Positions 13,707 to 24,780 of a stretch of 64,000 nucleotides of DNA are shown piece after piece. The notes under the pieces are model-generated. The model worked only from the letters and a program-made list of their open reading frames with translations, searched no databases and was not told the origin of the DNA. Position numbers and translations under genes: made by a program. The stretch's first letter is position 1. The number at the start of each line of letters is the position of its first letter. This stretch comes from Micropterus salmoides (taxonomy: Eukaryota > Chordata > Actinopteri > Centrarchiformes > Centrarchidae): the NCBI RefSeq assembly GCF_014851395.1, contig NW_024041373.1, positions 22,142,750 through 22,206,749 on the forward strand, given 5' to 3'.

Positions 13707-16700
13707 ATTACAATAAACTATATAAACAGTGCCCATATGTGTACATGCACACTGACAAAACTCACAACCTCTACAGGTCACACTCTGAAAGCAAACATTT
13801 TGAAAAACAACAATCCACACGGTAGATTGCTCTGTAGTTGTTGGCACTACTTATTTATTAAGTGATTTCTGTATCATTTATATCTAGGTTTACATGTGTG
13901 GTCTAATAAGTTTACTTGGTAAAACTCAAAATATTGAGTTGAATTTAAACAAAAAAGCTCTCGGTTGTTTACAAAACCACAAACATTAAAATCTAAATGT
14001 GATGATCTTCATTTTCAGAATGTCTTGCTATTCCCATTTGGCAGCACCTTAGAATTATGGGGGAAAAGGCAAATATATTTAATTAACAACGTAATTTGTA
14101 TACATAAGGCTTAGTTTGGGTTACTGAATGACATATGTATAAAAACACACACACACACAAACCTCTACACATAAGCACAAGAACCCAATCTTTTAACTCT
14201 CCACATGCATGTGTGTGAAAGTGATGAGCCTAGGAGTATATCCTGTGGCCAGGCTTGTTGTGTTGTGTGCTGGTGCCCCCTTAGAGGAACTGTGACATGC
14301 TGTTAAGCAAACTGTAGTAAGTGTCTGACCTTTTCAGTGGGGAACCTTTAGCCCGCCACAGAACAGGGCCAAGAAACAGGACGTCAATCTGGAAACCAAG
14401 CGGAAGAGGCAAGCTGACAAATGCCACCACTACGCCACCATCAGCACTGAGACCGCAAGGCCTAAACCCCACCCGCACCCACGGTGCCACAACCATTACC
14501 ATTCAGCAGCACCCTCGGATATGCTGCATCCATGCAACACACACAGACAAAAATAAAAATATAAACACAGCTAAGCAGAGGCAAGAATTAATGCAGCGAG
14601 CGTGTTTGAATTATGATTAAAAGTTAGATTTCTCTTTTGTTGGCATGTTTCTGCCCTGGGCTGCCGCACTGATTGTGATGAGATTTCTCAAACAATCTTC
14701 ATCAAAGCACTGAAGTTTACCATGCTGTCGAAGGAAGGAAGCAAAACACTTCTTTCTGAATTCTCTCAACATCTGGGAAAACCCATGAAATTAAAGTAAT
14801 AAATACCAAACTGCCCTAGGAAACTGTGATGTCAGGGTTTGACATTCAATCTTTTTAAGATCATTTTGTGAAATGAACTAGCATGTTATGTGCTTGCTGA
14901 ATCAATTTAAATCATCTTCCTACTTCTTATAAAGTAATTATGCAGGTTTTATGTTTCTTTCATTTGTTACCTGCATGATAAACAATATAGATAAGCACTA
15001 CTGCAGATCCACTAACCCTAATTTTTGTGAGCATCCTGTATTTCAACTACCAAACTCTAACTGTGGTGAATGCAACTACATCCCCAATTTGGTTGTGCAA
15101 TTTTTGTCCTTGCTCTGTTTCCCCTCTGTAGCTGGCCACGGTCCTTGCTGATGATAAATAACCTAGTGTTTGTCTCTCAGTTTCTGCCTGGGTTGGGTCA
15201 CTGGTGGGAGACAGAGGGTGATCTGAAAAGAAGGGTGATGTGAGACAGAGCGCGAAGCGTGTGTTTGTGTGTTAGATGGGCCAGGAGTGACATGTAGCCA
15301 AGTACTGGCCAAACTCTGACAAGACCAGACAGAATGTCTTTCCTAGATGCCCCTTCATCCTTCCACCAGCCCCCTAGGGAGGGCAGTCAGCCAACGACCG
15401 TCTTCTCTCTAGCTGTCTCCATCTCTCTCTCACCATTTCTTTGGAGGAATACTATCATCAACACATCTATCCACCCAACATATCAAGGATAAACAAACAG
15501 ATGCGCACATGCCGACACAAACACACAGACAACACACTTATTGACCTAGATGACACAAATAGGACACTGTACTGTCTAAACAATTAAAGGACATGGCAAG
15601 CAGATTGCCTTATACTCCTAAAATAAAAGTTTAGGTAAAGCATTTGGCATGTGAGCCACATTTGGTTAATATTATTCTTTAGATAGTTTGATTATAAATA
15701 GATATTGATTCTCTAAATGAGGGTCAAATTTCAGAAGGGATCATGGTCCAGCAAGATACACTGATCTTTCACACAATCATACTAGCTGCTCAGGGAGAAC
15801 TCCTTCTGTCCCTTTTTACTCTCTTATTCTCCCCAAAAACGAAGACAAAACGGCACGCAAGTTGGCTCTGACAGCTGTTAACAGAACTACAAATCAGATC
15901 AGAATGAAGTAGGAGCAAAAGCATTTCAACTGGCACTTACTGTACTTTTTTGGCTTCATCAAATGTGTTATTATTTATTTAATTATCTCACTTTTTATTT
16001 CAGATTACAAAAAAAGAAGGGAAAAGGGGGCTAAACAGACCAGTAAGCAGATGTGTAAAAATATAACTACTGTACATTGTTGAAAAATGACATTATTGAC
16101 AAATTAATTATGTTTTATACCAGCAGAAGGAATACACTTATTACATAATTTGGAGGCCCTCAAAAGAATTAAGACCAATACACACACACACAAAAAGTGT
16201 TTGTGTTACCAACACTAAAAGTGTTTGTGCAAATAAACTTGTTTTTCTCCACCTGTCCATCAAAAACGAGTGTTTAATTGATGAAACAGTTCTATTTACC
16301 CAAGCTCCTCTGCAGGCAAGCCCAAGACTGGAGTGCTAAACTACCATTTGATCACAACGCAAATCATATTAAAAATACCCCACTGCACATTCAACAAATC
16401 TGCCCTGGCATACTCAAAAGCGTACCGGCTGCCAATAGCTATAAGGTAAATGCATACCCTTCGAAGAAGGCCCCAAATCAAATCTGACAGAATTAAATCT
16501 GAGCAAAGCATCTCACCGAGATATGTCAAACGGCTTATGCTCTAAGACATACTGAACACCAGAGCTTCCTATAAACTAACTTCAGATGAATTTATAAAAC
16601 TCTTACATAATGCTATAAAGCCATACATCAGGGGACTTATAGTCCATAACAGATCATTAGAATCATTTTAATGATCAGAAAATTTTGATACTCGATCATT

Positions 16701-19700
16701 CATTTCAGTAATTCCCCCCCCAAAAGAAATCAGGTTGCAGCTTCTAAATTGTGAGAATTTGCATCTTTTGTTTATTTTATGGGTTTGTATAAGTAATTTA
16801 TCAGGAAAATAATGAGCATATTAACTGAAAAGGAAAACTGACATTAGTAGAAGCCCCATACTTACAGCACATTTTATGGCAGGCAATTAACACTGAATGT
16901 TCATGTTTAATCCTTCTTTACATAACTTATTTGTCTCTCTATGCCTTAGTCTAATCAATAAAACTTACCAATACCTCAATTTAAAGTTAATTTCCTATCC
17001 TTTTTGTTAACTACAAATACTAAGGATGTCATTTCTTTACTACTTAATTTTGTTTGTCCCTACAGGGTGTTATTTCCCATCTACAGATGAACTTGCTTGC
17101 ATGTTCACTGATCCAACTCTAACATGTTTCTATCCCCCCCCCCACCCCCCCGTCCTTTTCCTTTAACAAACCAACAGAGCAGGGGCTTAATAAAATGTGC
17201 TAAAGCAAACCGGCAAGTGTGTGCTCACACACATGCCTCCTGTCAAAACACATCTCCCACCTGCTACCCCTTCCCGACGACTTGACGGCTAGAAAAGGTT
17301 CATTTTAGCCGGAATCTGACAGCAAGCAGGGTCACAGCAGCCTGTGGATTAACGCTCCATGACAAAGGCGAGTCATCGAATTAAAGGTCTCTCATACAGT
17401 GGAGAGGAGAGTGGAAAAGGGGAGGTGTGGAGTGGATTGGAGGGCTGAGGTTTAGTCAGAAAAAGAGGGAGGGAGGCATATCAGAGAGGAGCAAGAGAGA
17501 TTAGTGACGGACGCACCTCAACGTCGCTCATCTGTTCATCCTCTCCCTCCCTTTACCACCCCCACTACCTCTCCCCATTCTTCCCTCCGCCTGTGGGCCC
17601 AGCAGCAGTAGCTGTCACTATAGGAGAGCGCCTGTCAATCAAAGCTTCCTAATCCAATGGCATGTCAGCAGGGGACATGTCACATATGTTAAGAGGAGAG
17701 AATGAGGGGACTTGCAGGGTGTGCTTGTGTGTTAGCAAGTGTGTGTGCATGCATGTATGTGTACGTGATTGTATGGCTGTAGGGCAGAGCGCGGTTGCCA
17801 GAGAGTGTGGTGTGGCAGAGAGGCAGCGGGTGATGGAAGCTGTGGTGACACATGAGGCCCGGGACCAACTCTGAGCAACCCACTAGTCACTAGAGGGATA
17901 GAGGGGGAGCAGAGGAGGCAGAGCAGGACACAGGAGGGGTAAATATAGAGGCACAGACAAGGCTAACTGCGACTGACATGGCTAGCATTCAGAGGCGGCA
18001 CACATGAAGCAGACAGAAATGACACAAACACAAACAGATGGTGTGCATTTGTTGTGTGTGTGTATATGTGTGTGTTTATCAGGCAAGTCAAAACACACAA
18101 TACAGGTGTAAATGACTTTTAATATGGTCCAGCATACTTAAATAAGTTGTTGTTCTTTCATTTTCTTAAGGCTGTGTTATTATTATAGGAGATTGATCAT
18201 CATTCCCCAACAGTGATTACAGATTACTTCTGGGAAATACACTAATATGAAGTAATGAGAACTGTCATTGCTTTCTATTCACATCTCTTCCATTTTAAGT
18301 TGACTGGTGTGCAAGTACAACGAACCATTTAAAACAAAAAGACAGAAAAGACCAAAAAGAACCCTAAAGCAAATGTGTGGATGTGTATTGTCTTTTTACA
18401 TCTTCATGCACTGGATGAAATCCCATGGACTTGAATACAATGATGTGTAAAATGTCACTTTTAAATTCCCATGTATTTGCAGATTTGTCTATTTCACTTA
18501 CAAATTTCACTTCATGGCTTGCGAGTACGCTGAAAATGTAAGATTTAGCTCTCTGTTTAAGCTGCTTGCTCGTACTGTATTTGTTCCAACTTGTGGTAAC
18601 AGTTGTATTAAATCATCCGTAAACTCTTCATATCAAACATATTACAGTTTCATATAATTAATGTTTTTCTTTTCCCGGTGACTTGGTAATAGCCAAAGGG
18701 TTGGGAGACACATCAATGACAACAACCCAGGGGCTAACCTATAGGCTACACACTGAAGTCCTGACTGCTCCAGTGCTCCTACAAAATTGAAGTGGTATCA
18801 TATAATTACAACATATGAGTAACAAAACTTCTATTCTGCAGGTCACTGCTTAAAATGTTGTTAAATAATTGGAAGGAAGGAAGGAAAGAAGGAAGGCCGG
18901 AGGGAGGGATATGCTCCCTTGTTACCTGATGGGGCTGGATGCGCTGGATGTTACAGGTGAAGTCAAAGTAGAGGTGGAACTTGTCGATGTCCTTGTTTTT
19001 GTTTTGCGGGGCCCCTGGTTTTTTGTGACCTTGGACAGACTTCTCCTGCTCTCTTTCCTTTAGTGCCGATTTGGACACGGAGGACTGGATGGTCACAAAG
19101 CTGTTTTCACACCTGACACAGTAAGAGAGAAACACACATTTTCAATGTATTGAGTAAAAGTTGCTCTTGTTTCAATATCAAGAAAACACAGACCAACGTG
19201 GATATTACAATGAACATCTTCTCACAATGTTTTCACGTAGGTGAGTGTCTCAGGGTCTTTGGCTATCATATCAGCCAAGATGTGCTCTACACCTGTTGCC
19301 ACTTCTTCCACTGATGAGAGACCTGACACACAAAAACACACACGGAGTGAACTCTTTTAAGTCCCTTCTTAAAACATACTTTTATAGGAGAGCCTTTCCC
19401 GATCTTATTTCACTTTATTTTATCCCTTTTATTTTATTGTATTTTACTAATTTTATATTTATCTTAAACGTCTTTTGTTTTCATGCTTTTATCTTGTATT
19501 GTTTTTGTATTATTGTCTCTTGGGTATTATTGTCTTTACATTTGTTAAAGCACTTTGTAACTTGTTTTTGAAAAGTGCTCTGCAAATAAAGATTATTATT
19601 ATTATTATTATTAAATACTAAATGTTAAAAGCTCTGGTTGTACAACAGAGAATTTAGAAGATAGATAGATAAGCGCTACAGAATGAGGTGCTCCATTTCT

Positions 19701-22700
19701 AAAAATAAATAAATAAATAGGCCTCCAATTCAACAACCATATGTTAAAAAGAAACATCTAACGATGTTCATCATAAAACAGTATAGCAATAATAGACTGC
19801 AACACAGGGGAACATTTCCATAACAATCACCATCACTTCAACAACATCATCAACATCAGTACTATACATGTTATAACAACCCCATCACTATTTAATTATT
19901 AACTCTATCTACTTCTCCGGACTGAGTTTAGAAAAGAGATGGCATTCGGAAAGAATGAGTGCCTGTATCTATCGCTCGTTACTGGGGGTAATCTGAACCG
20001 AGAACCAGAAGGCAAGATCTGAAACTCCAAATGATGCAATAACTGACTTGGCCTTCCTAATTACCTGTCTATTATACAGGTCAGTGAGGCTACACTGCTG
20101 GACGCCTAAAATTTTACTGTTGACCTTCACTATATTGGAAAGAGCAGTTTTGGCCTTAACAGTGAGATTACCATACCAGCAAATTACAGAGAATGTTAAT
20201 ACAGACTCACTGTATGATTTATAAAAAAGGGTCATGAGGGTTTTATCAACATGAAACTTTGTTTGTTTGTTTTTGTTGGCCTTTTTTGCAGAGCATCTCA
20301 GTGTTGGAATTAAAATTCAATTTATTGTCAATCAAACTGCCGAGATACTTGTTTCTACGAATCCCACCATCTGCCTATTGATGGTAGTGTTCTGAGGAGT
20401 TGATGACTTACGCCTAAAATCAATCAGCATGTCCTTTGTCTTTTCTACATTTAATTGAAGGAATACCCTATCACACCAGAGCACAAAATCATCAACAACA
20501 GGACCATGATCACTTTCCTCAGAAGAGAGGAGACTAACAATAGCAGAATCATCTGCAAATTTTAATATAAAAATTTTAATATAAAAATTTTAATTTTTAT
20601 ACTGATGATTGCCGCTGGCTGCGGCAATCATCAGTATAAAGAATATAAAGGAGTATAAAGAATATAAAGGATATAAACAACAGCATACTGACAACATTTC
20701 ATGCTATTTATAATTATAATTATCGGCCACTCAGCCATTTTTTTAGTAAGGACTTAACTAACTAAAGAGTTGATCATCTTAATGCTCATCGGAGGCCCAT
20801 TCAACATAATAGCATCTGGAAATACAGGAAAGTGTCCTTCCCCATACAACTCTTAAACCTCAAGGGAACAAAATCAGTTGTACTCCCTCTTGTGGTATGG
20901 TAAGTATGGTATTCCCTAATATTGGGATTTGTGAAGCTCGCTCTTCAACCCGCAGTCATTTAATGCTGATCAAATGAGCGGAAGTTGTGTCGTAGATGGA
21001 AGTTTAAGGACCAATCGCACAAATTTATTTTGCGATGTCTGCAGCTTCTTTTTAAGAATCATAAGTGCACTTGTATACCAGGAGAGGCATGCATAATCAA
21101 AATGACACCGGATGAAGGACACTGCCAATGTCTCTAGCGCTGTTCTATTCAAACAATTTGAGATTCTAGCCAGAAATATGATTCTTTGGTTAACTTTAGT
21201 AAGCACCATCTGAGCCATGCAGTCTCCTAATAAATGATTGTCTAAGACCCAGCCTAAGCAATTGACAGATTCCTTGGCTGTGGCCTCATTGTCGCCCACC
21301 ACTATCCTAAAATCTGTGGCCTTCTCTAGCTTTAAATTTGATCCAAAGAGTAGGGCCTCTTGTGTATACCTGAATCTGTACATCCTAACAATTTGATTCA
21401 AACTGAAAAAAAAATCCTAAAGCGCTCAAAATCAGTGCATAATAAATCATTTGTGATTGTAATTTCTCCAAATCTGATCTTTTAAATGAAAAAAATCTTC
21501 TTTTCATGAGATTGCCCAACAGGTCCAGGAGGTTCCTCTCCAAGCATAATGTTAACCTTCAGGTTTACATTTATTTTAATGTCTACAAAACTGTGTCTTA
21601 CCCTCAGTACCAGGTTTTACCCATGCCCTTAAATCCAGAGTGTGTGGTGAGTTGATCAGTGTAGTGGCTGCCACCTCAAGGCCAAGTGCTTTGGCCCTGC
21701 GAGCCTTCGTCAGCTTACTGCCTTTCTTATAGGGGGAATACTAAAGACACAAACAGAAGCATTTGTGATGAATCGTAAGGAGAGTATAAGAGCCACTTTC
21801 AGGTGTGGATAAATAATAGTGCAAACACGAATGAGATTTCTGAATCACATTTAAATGATAGATATTACTTTAGAATAAAAATGTGATTCTGACCACATGA
21901 TCCAGTTCATCAGCTGATCGGCAGCTCCTAAGGTTTTGTTCCAACTCAGTTGTCAAAACCCCATCCTTCTTCAGGGTCTGAATAACAGATTGAGTCTTCT
22001 TGGCAAGAGAGCTGAAGAAACACACACACATACACAAATATACAAAAAGAAATGCATTATATATAGTGCACAATTATAGCACGCAGAAGCACACAAGTGA
22101 TACACAACACTCGTTTCAGGCCTCAAAGTTTGACCAATAGCACCATCTAGTGGCCAATTTCAGAAATGCGGTCTCAAAATTAACCCAATCTTTTTCAGCT
22201 CATTTAACAAAACATTTCATGGCTACAGTTGTAAATATATAAAAGTTTGTATCTAATTGTGCCTCTACATGCATTTCATTATTTAATGCTGGCAAAGGTA
22301 TAAGTGGGTAATAAGGTGTCTTAGTTAGTTTTATTTTTAAATTTTTTTCTCTTAAGATGTTTCATTTGCCTACCATAACTCCTCATATACCAGCTGGACA
22401 TCTCGGACGGCATCGGCGTCCATGTGGTTAATCATGTCTTTGCGGTAGCGCACCATGAATGGCACCGTGTTTTCCTCACGAAGCAGCGCAATGATATTTA
22501 CACACACCCATCGCTCCACACATGTCAGGATGGACAGCAGCTAAGGGGAAGGACACACACAGATATTCAAACAGTACATCTATCTAAGCAAGTAGGCAGT
22601 AAGACACTGCCCATATGACCACCAATTAACAAGAAAACTGTTTGTCTGTTGTTAATATCTAATATCTTCACGGTTTCTCTTTTGAGTCTCTGGCTTTAGC

Positions 22701-24780
22701 AATTCAGTGATATAAGTGTGCATGTCATCCCATTCTTTGCATTTTAGTCTACACAGGGGACCCAACTGTCAAAACAAGTTTGTTAAAGAATTTTTTTTTT
22801 TAACTTTGTTAAATATAAAATAGGACTTTATTTTTTTCCAAGGGAAATTGTTGTGCAGCAGTTGTAGTACAAAGTAGGAAATATAAAATATCAATACATG
22901 TGCAAATTTTAAAATATTAGTAAACACACAGAACACACTTCAAAATCCCAAATATACATATGGCCAGCTGTAGGTTAATAGTAATGTTGCTTCTTGATGT
23001 GTTACATATAGATATGTAGGAAAAGAGGCATATAGTTCAAAAATCAAATCTCAAGAACAGGTATGTGTGTACGGTTAAATAAAAATGTTCAGTGATTATG
23101 TCCACGATATTGCCCATTATGTCCTATAATGTCCAGTAAATCAGAAGGTTGTAATTGTAATCTGCGGACAGACAGTAATCCAAAGACAATGGATGGAGAA
23201 AGAGTAATGCCACCCATCAACAGCTCATTGTCATGTTGGCAACAGTGTCCTAGTGTCCAAAAGTGTTTAACCAAGAAGTGGTGGTGGCAGTTTCATTATT
23301 GCCCCATTGGGTCACCTACAAACTGTCCACACATTTTAGCATTGTTTGTCTGCCAGTAATCTGACAAAAGTATAGACAAACACTTTCACACATAAAACAC
23401 ACCACCAAATCCTCCAATACCTCTATCAAGTCCCAGTTCATATTGAGGTCATTCCTCAGAGATTGTGCTTCAGATGATGGTAAAGCAGTTGGTTGGCCCA
23501 GGCAGGCACCACTGGTCTTCTGTTTCTTTTGACAGGGCTCATCAAACGTGAAATCCTCCTCCTCTACTTCTTCTTTCTTTGTTCTAAGCCCAGCTAGTGA
23601 TGATCCCTCTCCTGCCCATGTGTCTGCCTGGTGGGATTCTGACACGATAAATGACACCCTCTACAAGAAAAAAGAAAAACAGCACAAGATAAGACAAAAA
23701 ATAAAAAAGGACTGAGAACAATCAGAGATTAGTGATGGGATATGTGTTTATGTTAATAAAAAGAGCTTTGCTGTCTTTATAAAGTGTTGAAAATATGACA
23801 ATTCAGGGAAAGTAACTGGATTTATTCTATTAACTGTTTCACATACAGCAATATCAGTAAGCATAGTTCAGTAATACACATATATTCTTACCATACATTC
23901 TAACATTTAAGTCTAGTCATAAACTAGCAGTAAACAGACCTGTGGTTATAATTGTTCCCAGCTCTATTTCATCTTCTTTTGTGTGTATGTGTATGCAGAT
24001 ATACTCTAACTAAAATGGCCATCAGTCTGACCTCCTCCTTCATTCTTATACTTGGCCCACTCTCTTCAGTCCTTTCTCGCTCTGGACAGTCTGTTAGTTT
24101 ATCTCCTTTGTCTTCTCCAGCCTCATCATTCTTTTTTTCATCAATTTTTTTCCTCTTTGTTCCAGCCAACTCAGGTGCACAAGTACCCTTCAGAACTTTA
24201 GCGGCCTGTGTTTTTCGCTCTGCTGCAGGTTTGCGTGGTGCTCTTGGCTTCGGATCTTTAGGCACTTTGGGAACTTTAGGTTGCTTGGGTGCTTTCGGCT
24301 CCTTTGGTTTAGCAGTTCTCTTCACAGCTACTTTCTTCTCCTTGGCTGCAGGGGCTTTGGCAGTCTTGCTAGGGACTTTTGGCTTTGACTCTGGTGGCCT
24401 CCATTCCTCACTGTCCTCATCGCTACTCATTGTCTGGGAAAAGGACCTGATGGTAGGAACAAAGTGAAAAATCAGCTCTAATACTGTAACTGTGATCTAG
24501 CTCTTTCTGTTGAATACTGCATACTTAGTCACCTTCAACACTGTAAACATAGGCTAGTGTTTCTAATGGATTAGAGATTCTTAACTGCACAATCTAACAA
24601 TGTCAGTATGAGTAACGTTATGTTTGTCTCTTTTTCAGCCCTGAGATGTACTGGTGAGCTGCAAACTGCATCCTTTAAAAAAAAACAGTGAATGAAAAAA
24701 TTAACTTACAGGTCGGTGTCCATGTCTCCGTCCTGTAACTTCACAGCTTTGGCAGTTGATGCTCGGGGTCTTCGCATCAT
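11207..24780 (-). CDS. srbd1: srbd1: S1 RNA-binding domain-containing protein 1 (Tex family), 5' thirteen coding exons; 3' end off window
   Basis: Joined exons, in minus-strand order: 24710-24780, 24032-24446, 23421-23660, 22374-22540, 21894-22011, 21602-21740, 19226-19322, 18926-19112, 13548-13651, 13068-13175, 12669-12826, 11606-11696, 11207-11314. All junctions have GT/AG sites and keep one frame for 2003 nt (667 codons plus 2 nt). Residues ~1-165 are acidic then Lys/Pro-rich and poorly conserved. Residues ~243-480 carry the Tex N-terminal helices, with the family hallmark NTVPFMVRYRKD near 266 and YSPYKKGSK at 338. Residues ~580-665 form the YqgF/RNase H-like fold, with IMGVDPGFRHGCKLAV at 582 and VVIGNGTACRETE. 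The human protein is about 995 residues, so roughly 330 residues (helix-hairpin-helix and S1 domains) are missing to the left. The role is inferred from bacterial Tex and yeast Spt6 relatives, which bind nucleic acid in transcription. No frameshift or stop was seen. Confidence 0.95.
11606..11696 (-). CDS. srbd1: srbd1 coding exon 12
   Basis: 91 nt: QILHTDVVHLHNSGQHKEAD and then KLRHLMIKY, the second strand and first helix of the YqgF-like fold. Donor ACAG/GTACTG. Confidence 0.93.
12669..12826 (-). CDS. srbd1: srbd1 coding exon 11, start of YqgF/RNase H-like domain
   Basis: 158 nt: TKLTSAAEKESIAMFVRNLR and so on to IMGVDPGFRHGCKLAVLSPT. The (M)GxDPGxxxGCKLA motif is the hallmark first strand of the Tex YqgF fold. 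Donor ACTG/GTAAGG. Confidence 0.95.
13068..13175 (-). CDS. srbd1: srbd1 coding exon 10
   Basis: 108 nt: WRPKTFAREELHAIIRNAVE and then DSFKRLILPFLTRSY. Conserved helical region before the YqgF-like domain. Acceptor TTTTAATGCAG, donor ACAG/GTATTT. Confidence 0.93.
13548..13651 (-). CDS. srbd1: srbd1 coding exon 9
   Basis: Thirty-four codons plus 2 nt: TLAINRGESLKILTVKVNIP and then DRVKNDFTRWCINN. The 3' splice site is unusual because the tract before the AG is a pure (TG)n(CG)5 repeat (13657-13705). Donor CAACAG/GTCAGC. Confidence 0.93.
13657..13705. repeat. (CG)5(CA)n alternating purine-pyrimidine tract at the exon 9 acceptor
   Basis: ACACGCGCGCGCG followed by about 19 CA units on the plus strand. 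On the srbd1 sense strand it reads (TG)n(CG)5TGTACAG, ending at the exon 9 splice acceptor with only a few bases between. The alternating CG/CA sequence is also prone to form Z-DNA. Confidence 0.95.
17632..17641 (-). promoter_or_regulatory. PBX-MEIS/PREP-type composite site
   Basis: CTGTCAATCA on the plus strand is the reverse complement of TGATTGACAG, the classic PBX-PREP/MEIS decamer. A second MEIS-like CTGTCA lies about 20 bases upstream (AGCTGTCACTAT). It is only a motif match inside an intron. Confidence 0.35.
18869..18899 (+). repeat. short (GGAA)n tract
   Basis: About seven GGAA/GAAA units immediately downstream (sense) of the srbd1 exon 8 donor. Confidence 0.9.
18926..19112 (-). CDS. 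srbd1: srbd1 coding exon 8
   Basis: One base plus 62 codons, beginning CENSFVTIQSSV and ending CNIQRIQPHQ. The centre (KEREQEKSVQGHKK) is charged and variable. The final IQPHQ joins the next exon's TLAINRGE to give the conserved IxxHxxLAINRG motif of Tex proteins. Confidence 0.93.
19226..19322 (-). CDS. srbd1: srbd1 coding exon 7
   Basis: 97 nt encoding LSSVEEVATGVEHILADMIA and then KDPETLTYVKT, the conserved AxxILAxxIA(x)D helix. Donor ATT/GTGAGA. A LINE 3' end begins about 20 bases upstream of the acceptor (see the repeat at 19345). Confidence 0.93.
19345..19615 (+). repeat. LINE (L2-like) 3' end with (ATT)n tail
   Basis: The start encodes an ORF2 C-terminus-like FKSLLKTYFYRRAF, followed by a T-rich 3' UTR, GTTAAAGCACTTTGTAAC, AAGTGCTCTGCAAATAAAG and an (ATT)n tail. 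It is antisense to srbd1 and lies just upstream of the exon 7 acceptor. Confidence 0.7.
19965..20580 (-). mobile_element. truncated non-LTR retrotransposon (LINE) fragment, RT palm to C-terminus
   Basis: On the minus strand near 20570 it reads KFADDSAIV, which contains the FADD catalytic motif of LINE reverse transcriptase. LQLNVEKTKDMLIDFRR follows, then after decay LFYKSYSESVLTFSVICWYG and LYNRQVIRKAKS. The order matches the C-terminal half of jockey/L2-type ORF2. Stops interrupt it, so it is a dead 5'-truncated copy in an srbd1 intron, in the same orientation as the gene. Confidence 0.8.
20596..20640. repeat. perfect 20-bp inverted repeat with 5-nt loop
   Basis: Arm TTTATACTGATGATTGCCGC (20596-20615), loop TGGCT, reverse complement at 20621-20640. 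It sits at the 5' truncation point of the LINE fragment and is flanked by tandem TTTTAATATAAAAA units on the left and AAGAATATAAAGGA units on the right. Confidence 0.92.
20760..21405 (-). mobile_element. second LINE ORF2 C-terminal fragment
   Basis: A 143-codon minus-strand frame (20970-21401) contains NCLGWVLDNHLLGDCMAQMV, FLARISNCLNRTALETLA and CHFDYACLSWYTS. These are hallmarks of the ORF2 region after the RT palm in teleost CR1/Rex1-like LINEs. Weaker similarity continues leftward with frame breaks (YGIPYLPYHKR). It differs from the copy at 19965, so it is an independent insertion, and it is non-functional. Confidence 0.8.
21602..21740 (-). CDS. srbd1: srbd1 coding exon 6
   Basis: 46 codons plus 1 nt. 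It begins YSPYKKGSKLTKARRAKALG, the conserved Tex-family segment that precedes the GL(E/D)xxA helix. Acceptor GTCTTTAG, donor GAGG/GTAAGA. Confidence 0.93.
21894..22011 (-). CDS. srbd1: srbd1 coding exon 5
   Basis: 39 codons after a one-base phase. It encodes SLAKKTQSVIQTLKKDG and then ELDHV, the helical linker before the YxPYKxGSK motif. Acceptor TTTCTTCAG, donor GTG/GTCAGA. Confidence 0.92.
22138..22155 (-). promoter_or_regulatory. CTCF-like motif
   Basis: The minus strand reads GGCCACTAGATGGTGCTA, matching the CCAC(C/T)AG(A/G)(G/T)GG core of CTCF sites. Motif evidence only. Confidence 0.4.
22374..22540 (-). CDS. srbd1: srbd1 coding exon 4, Tex N-terminal helix-turn-helix region
   Basis: 55 codons plus 2 nt. 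It encodes WVCVNIIALLREENTVPFMV and then RYRKDMINHMDADAVRDVQ, the most diagnostic N-terminal Tex signature. Donor ATG/GTAGGC. Confidence 0.93.
23421..23660 (-). CDS. srbd1: srbd1 coding exon 3
   Basis: Eighty codons, phase 0 at both ends. The acceptor follows a TTTTTTCTTGTAG tract and the donor is GAG/GTATTG. It contains the acidic stretch EEVEEEDFTFDEP and ends in NWDLIE, which matches the conserved start of the SRBD1 Tex-like core (NWDxxxxL). Confidence 0.9.
24032..24446 (-). CDS. srbd1: srbd1 coding exon 2, acidic and Lys/Pro-rich N-terminal region
   Basis: 138 codons in phase with exon 1; donor GTCAGA. It encodes an acidic patch (MSSDEDSEEW) followed by about 65 residues rich in Lys, Pro and Ala with repeated KxPK units, resembling a histone-H1-like tail, then a mixed-charge linker. 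This part is low complexity and probably disordered. An internal ATG at 24430 gives an alternative start, but the upstream frame joins cleanly to exon 1. Confidence 0.88.
24710..24780 (-). CDS. srbd1: srbd1 coding exon 1 (start codon)
   Basis: Starts ATGATGCGAAGACCC (MMRRPRAST) and ends at a GTAAGT donor after 23 codons plus 2 nt. The ATG directly follows a TTATGACAG sequence that could be a 3' splice site, so an upstream non-coding exon is likely. An in-frame TGA lies two codons upstream if this is not spliced. The start is the first ATG in the frame that joins to exon 2. Confidence 0.85.

Larger units (their letters stand above)
13652..18925 (-). other. srbd1 intron 8, no gene seen
   Basis: 5.3-kb intron between exons 8 and 9. 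It holds short CA tracts, a C9-A-C7 run at 17134-17151 (G-rich on the sense strand), purine-rich DNA at 17400-17490 and a GC-richer island around 17270-17660 that may be regulatory. No splice-bounded open frame was recognised. Confidence 0.6.

Noticed and set aside
23952..24467. 171-codon plus-strand frame
   Set aside because: It is the antisense shadow of srbd1 exon 2.
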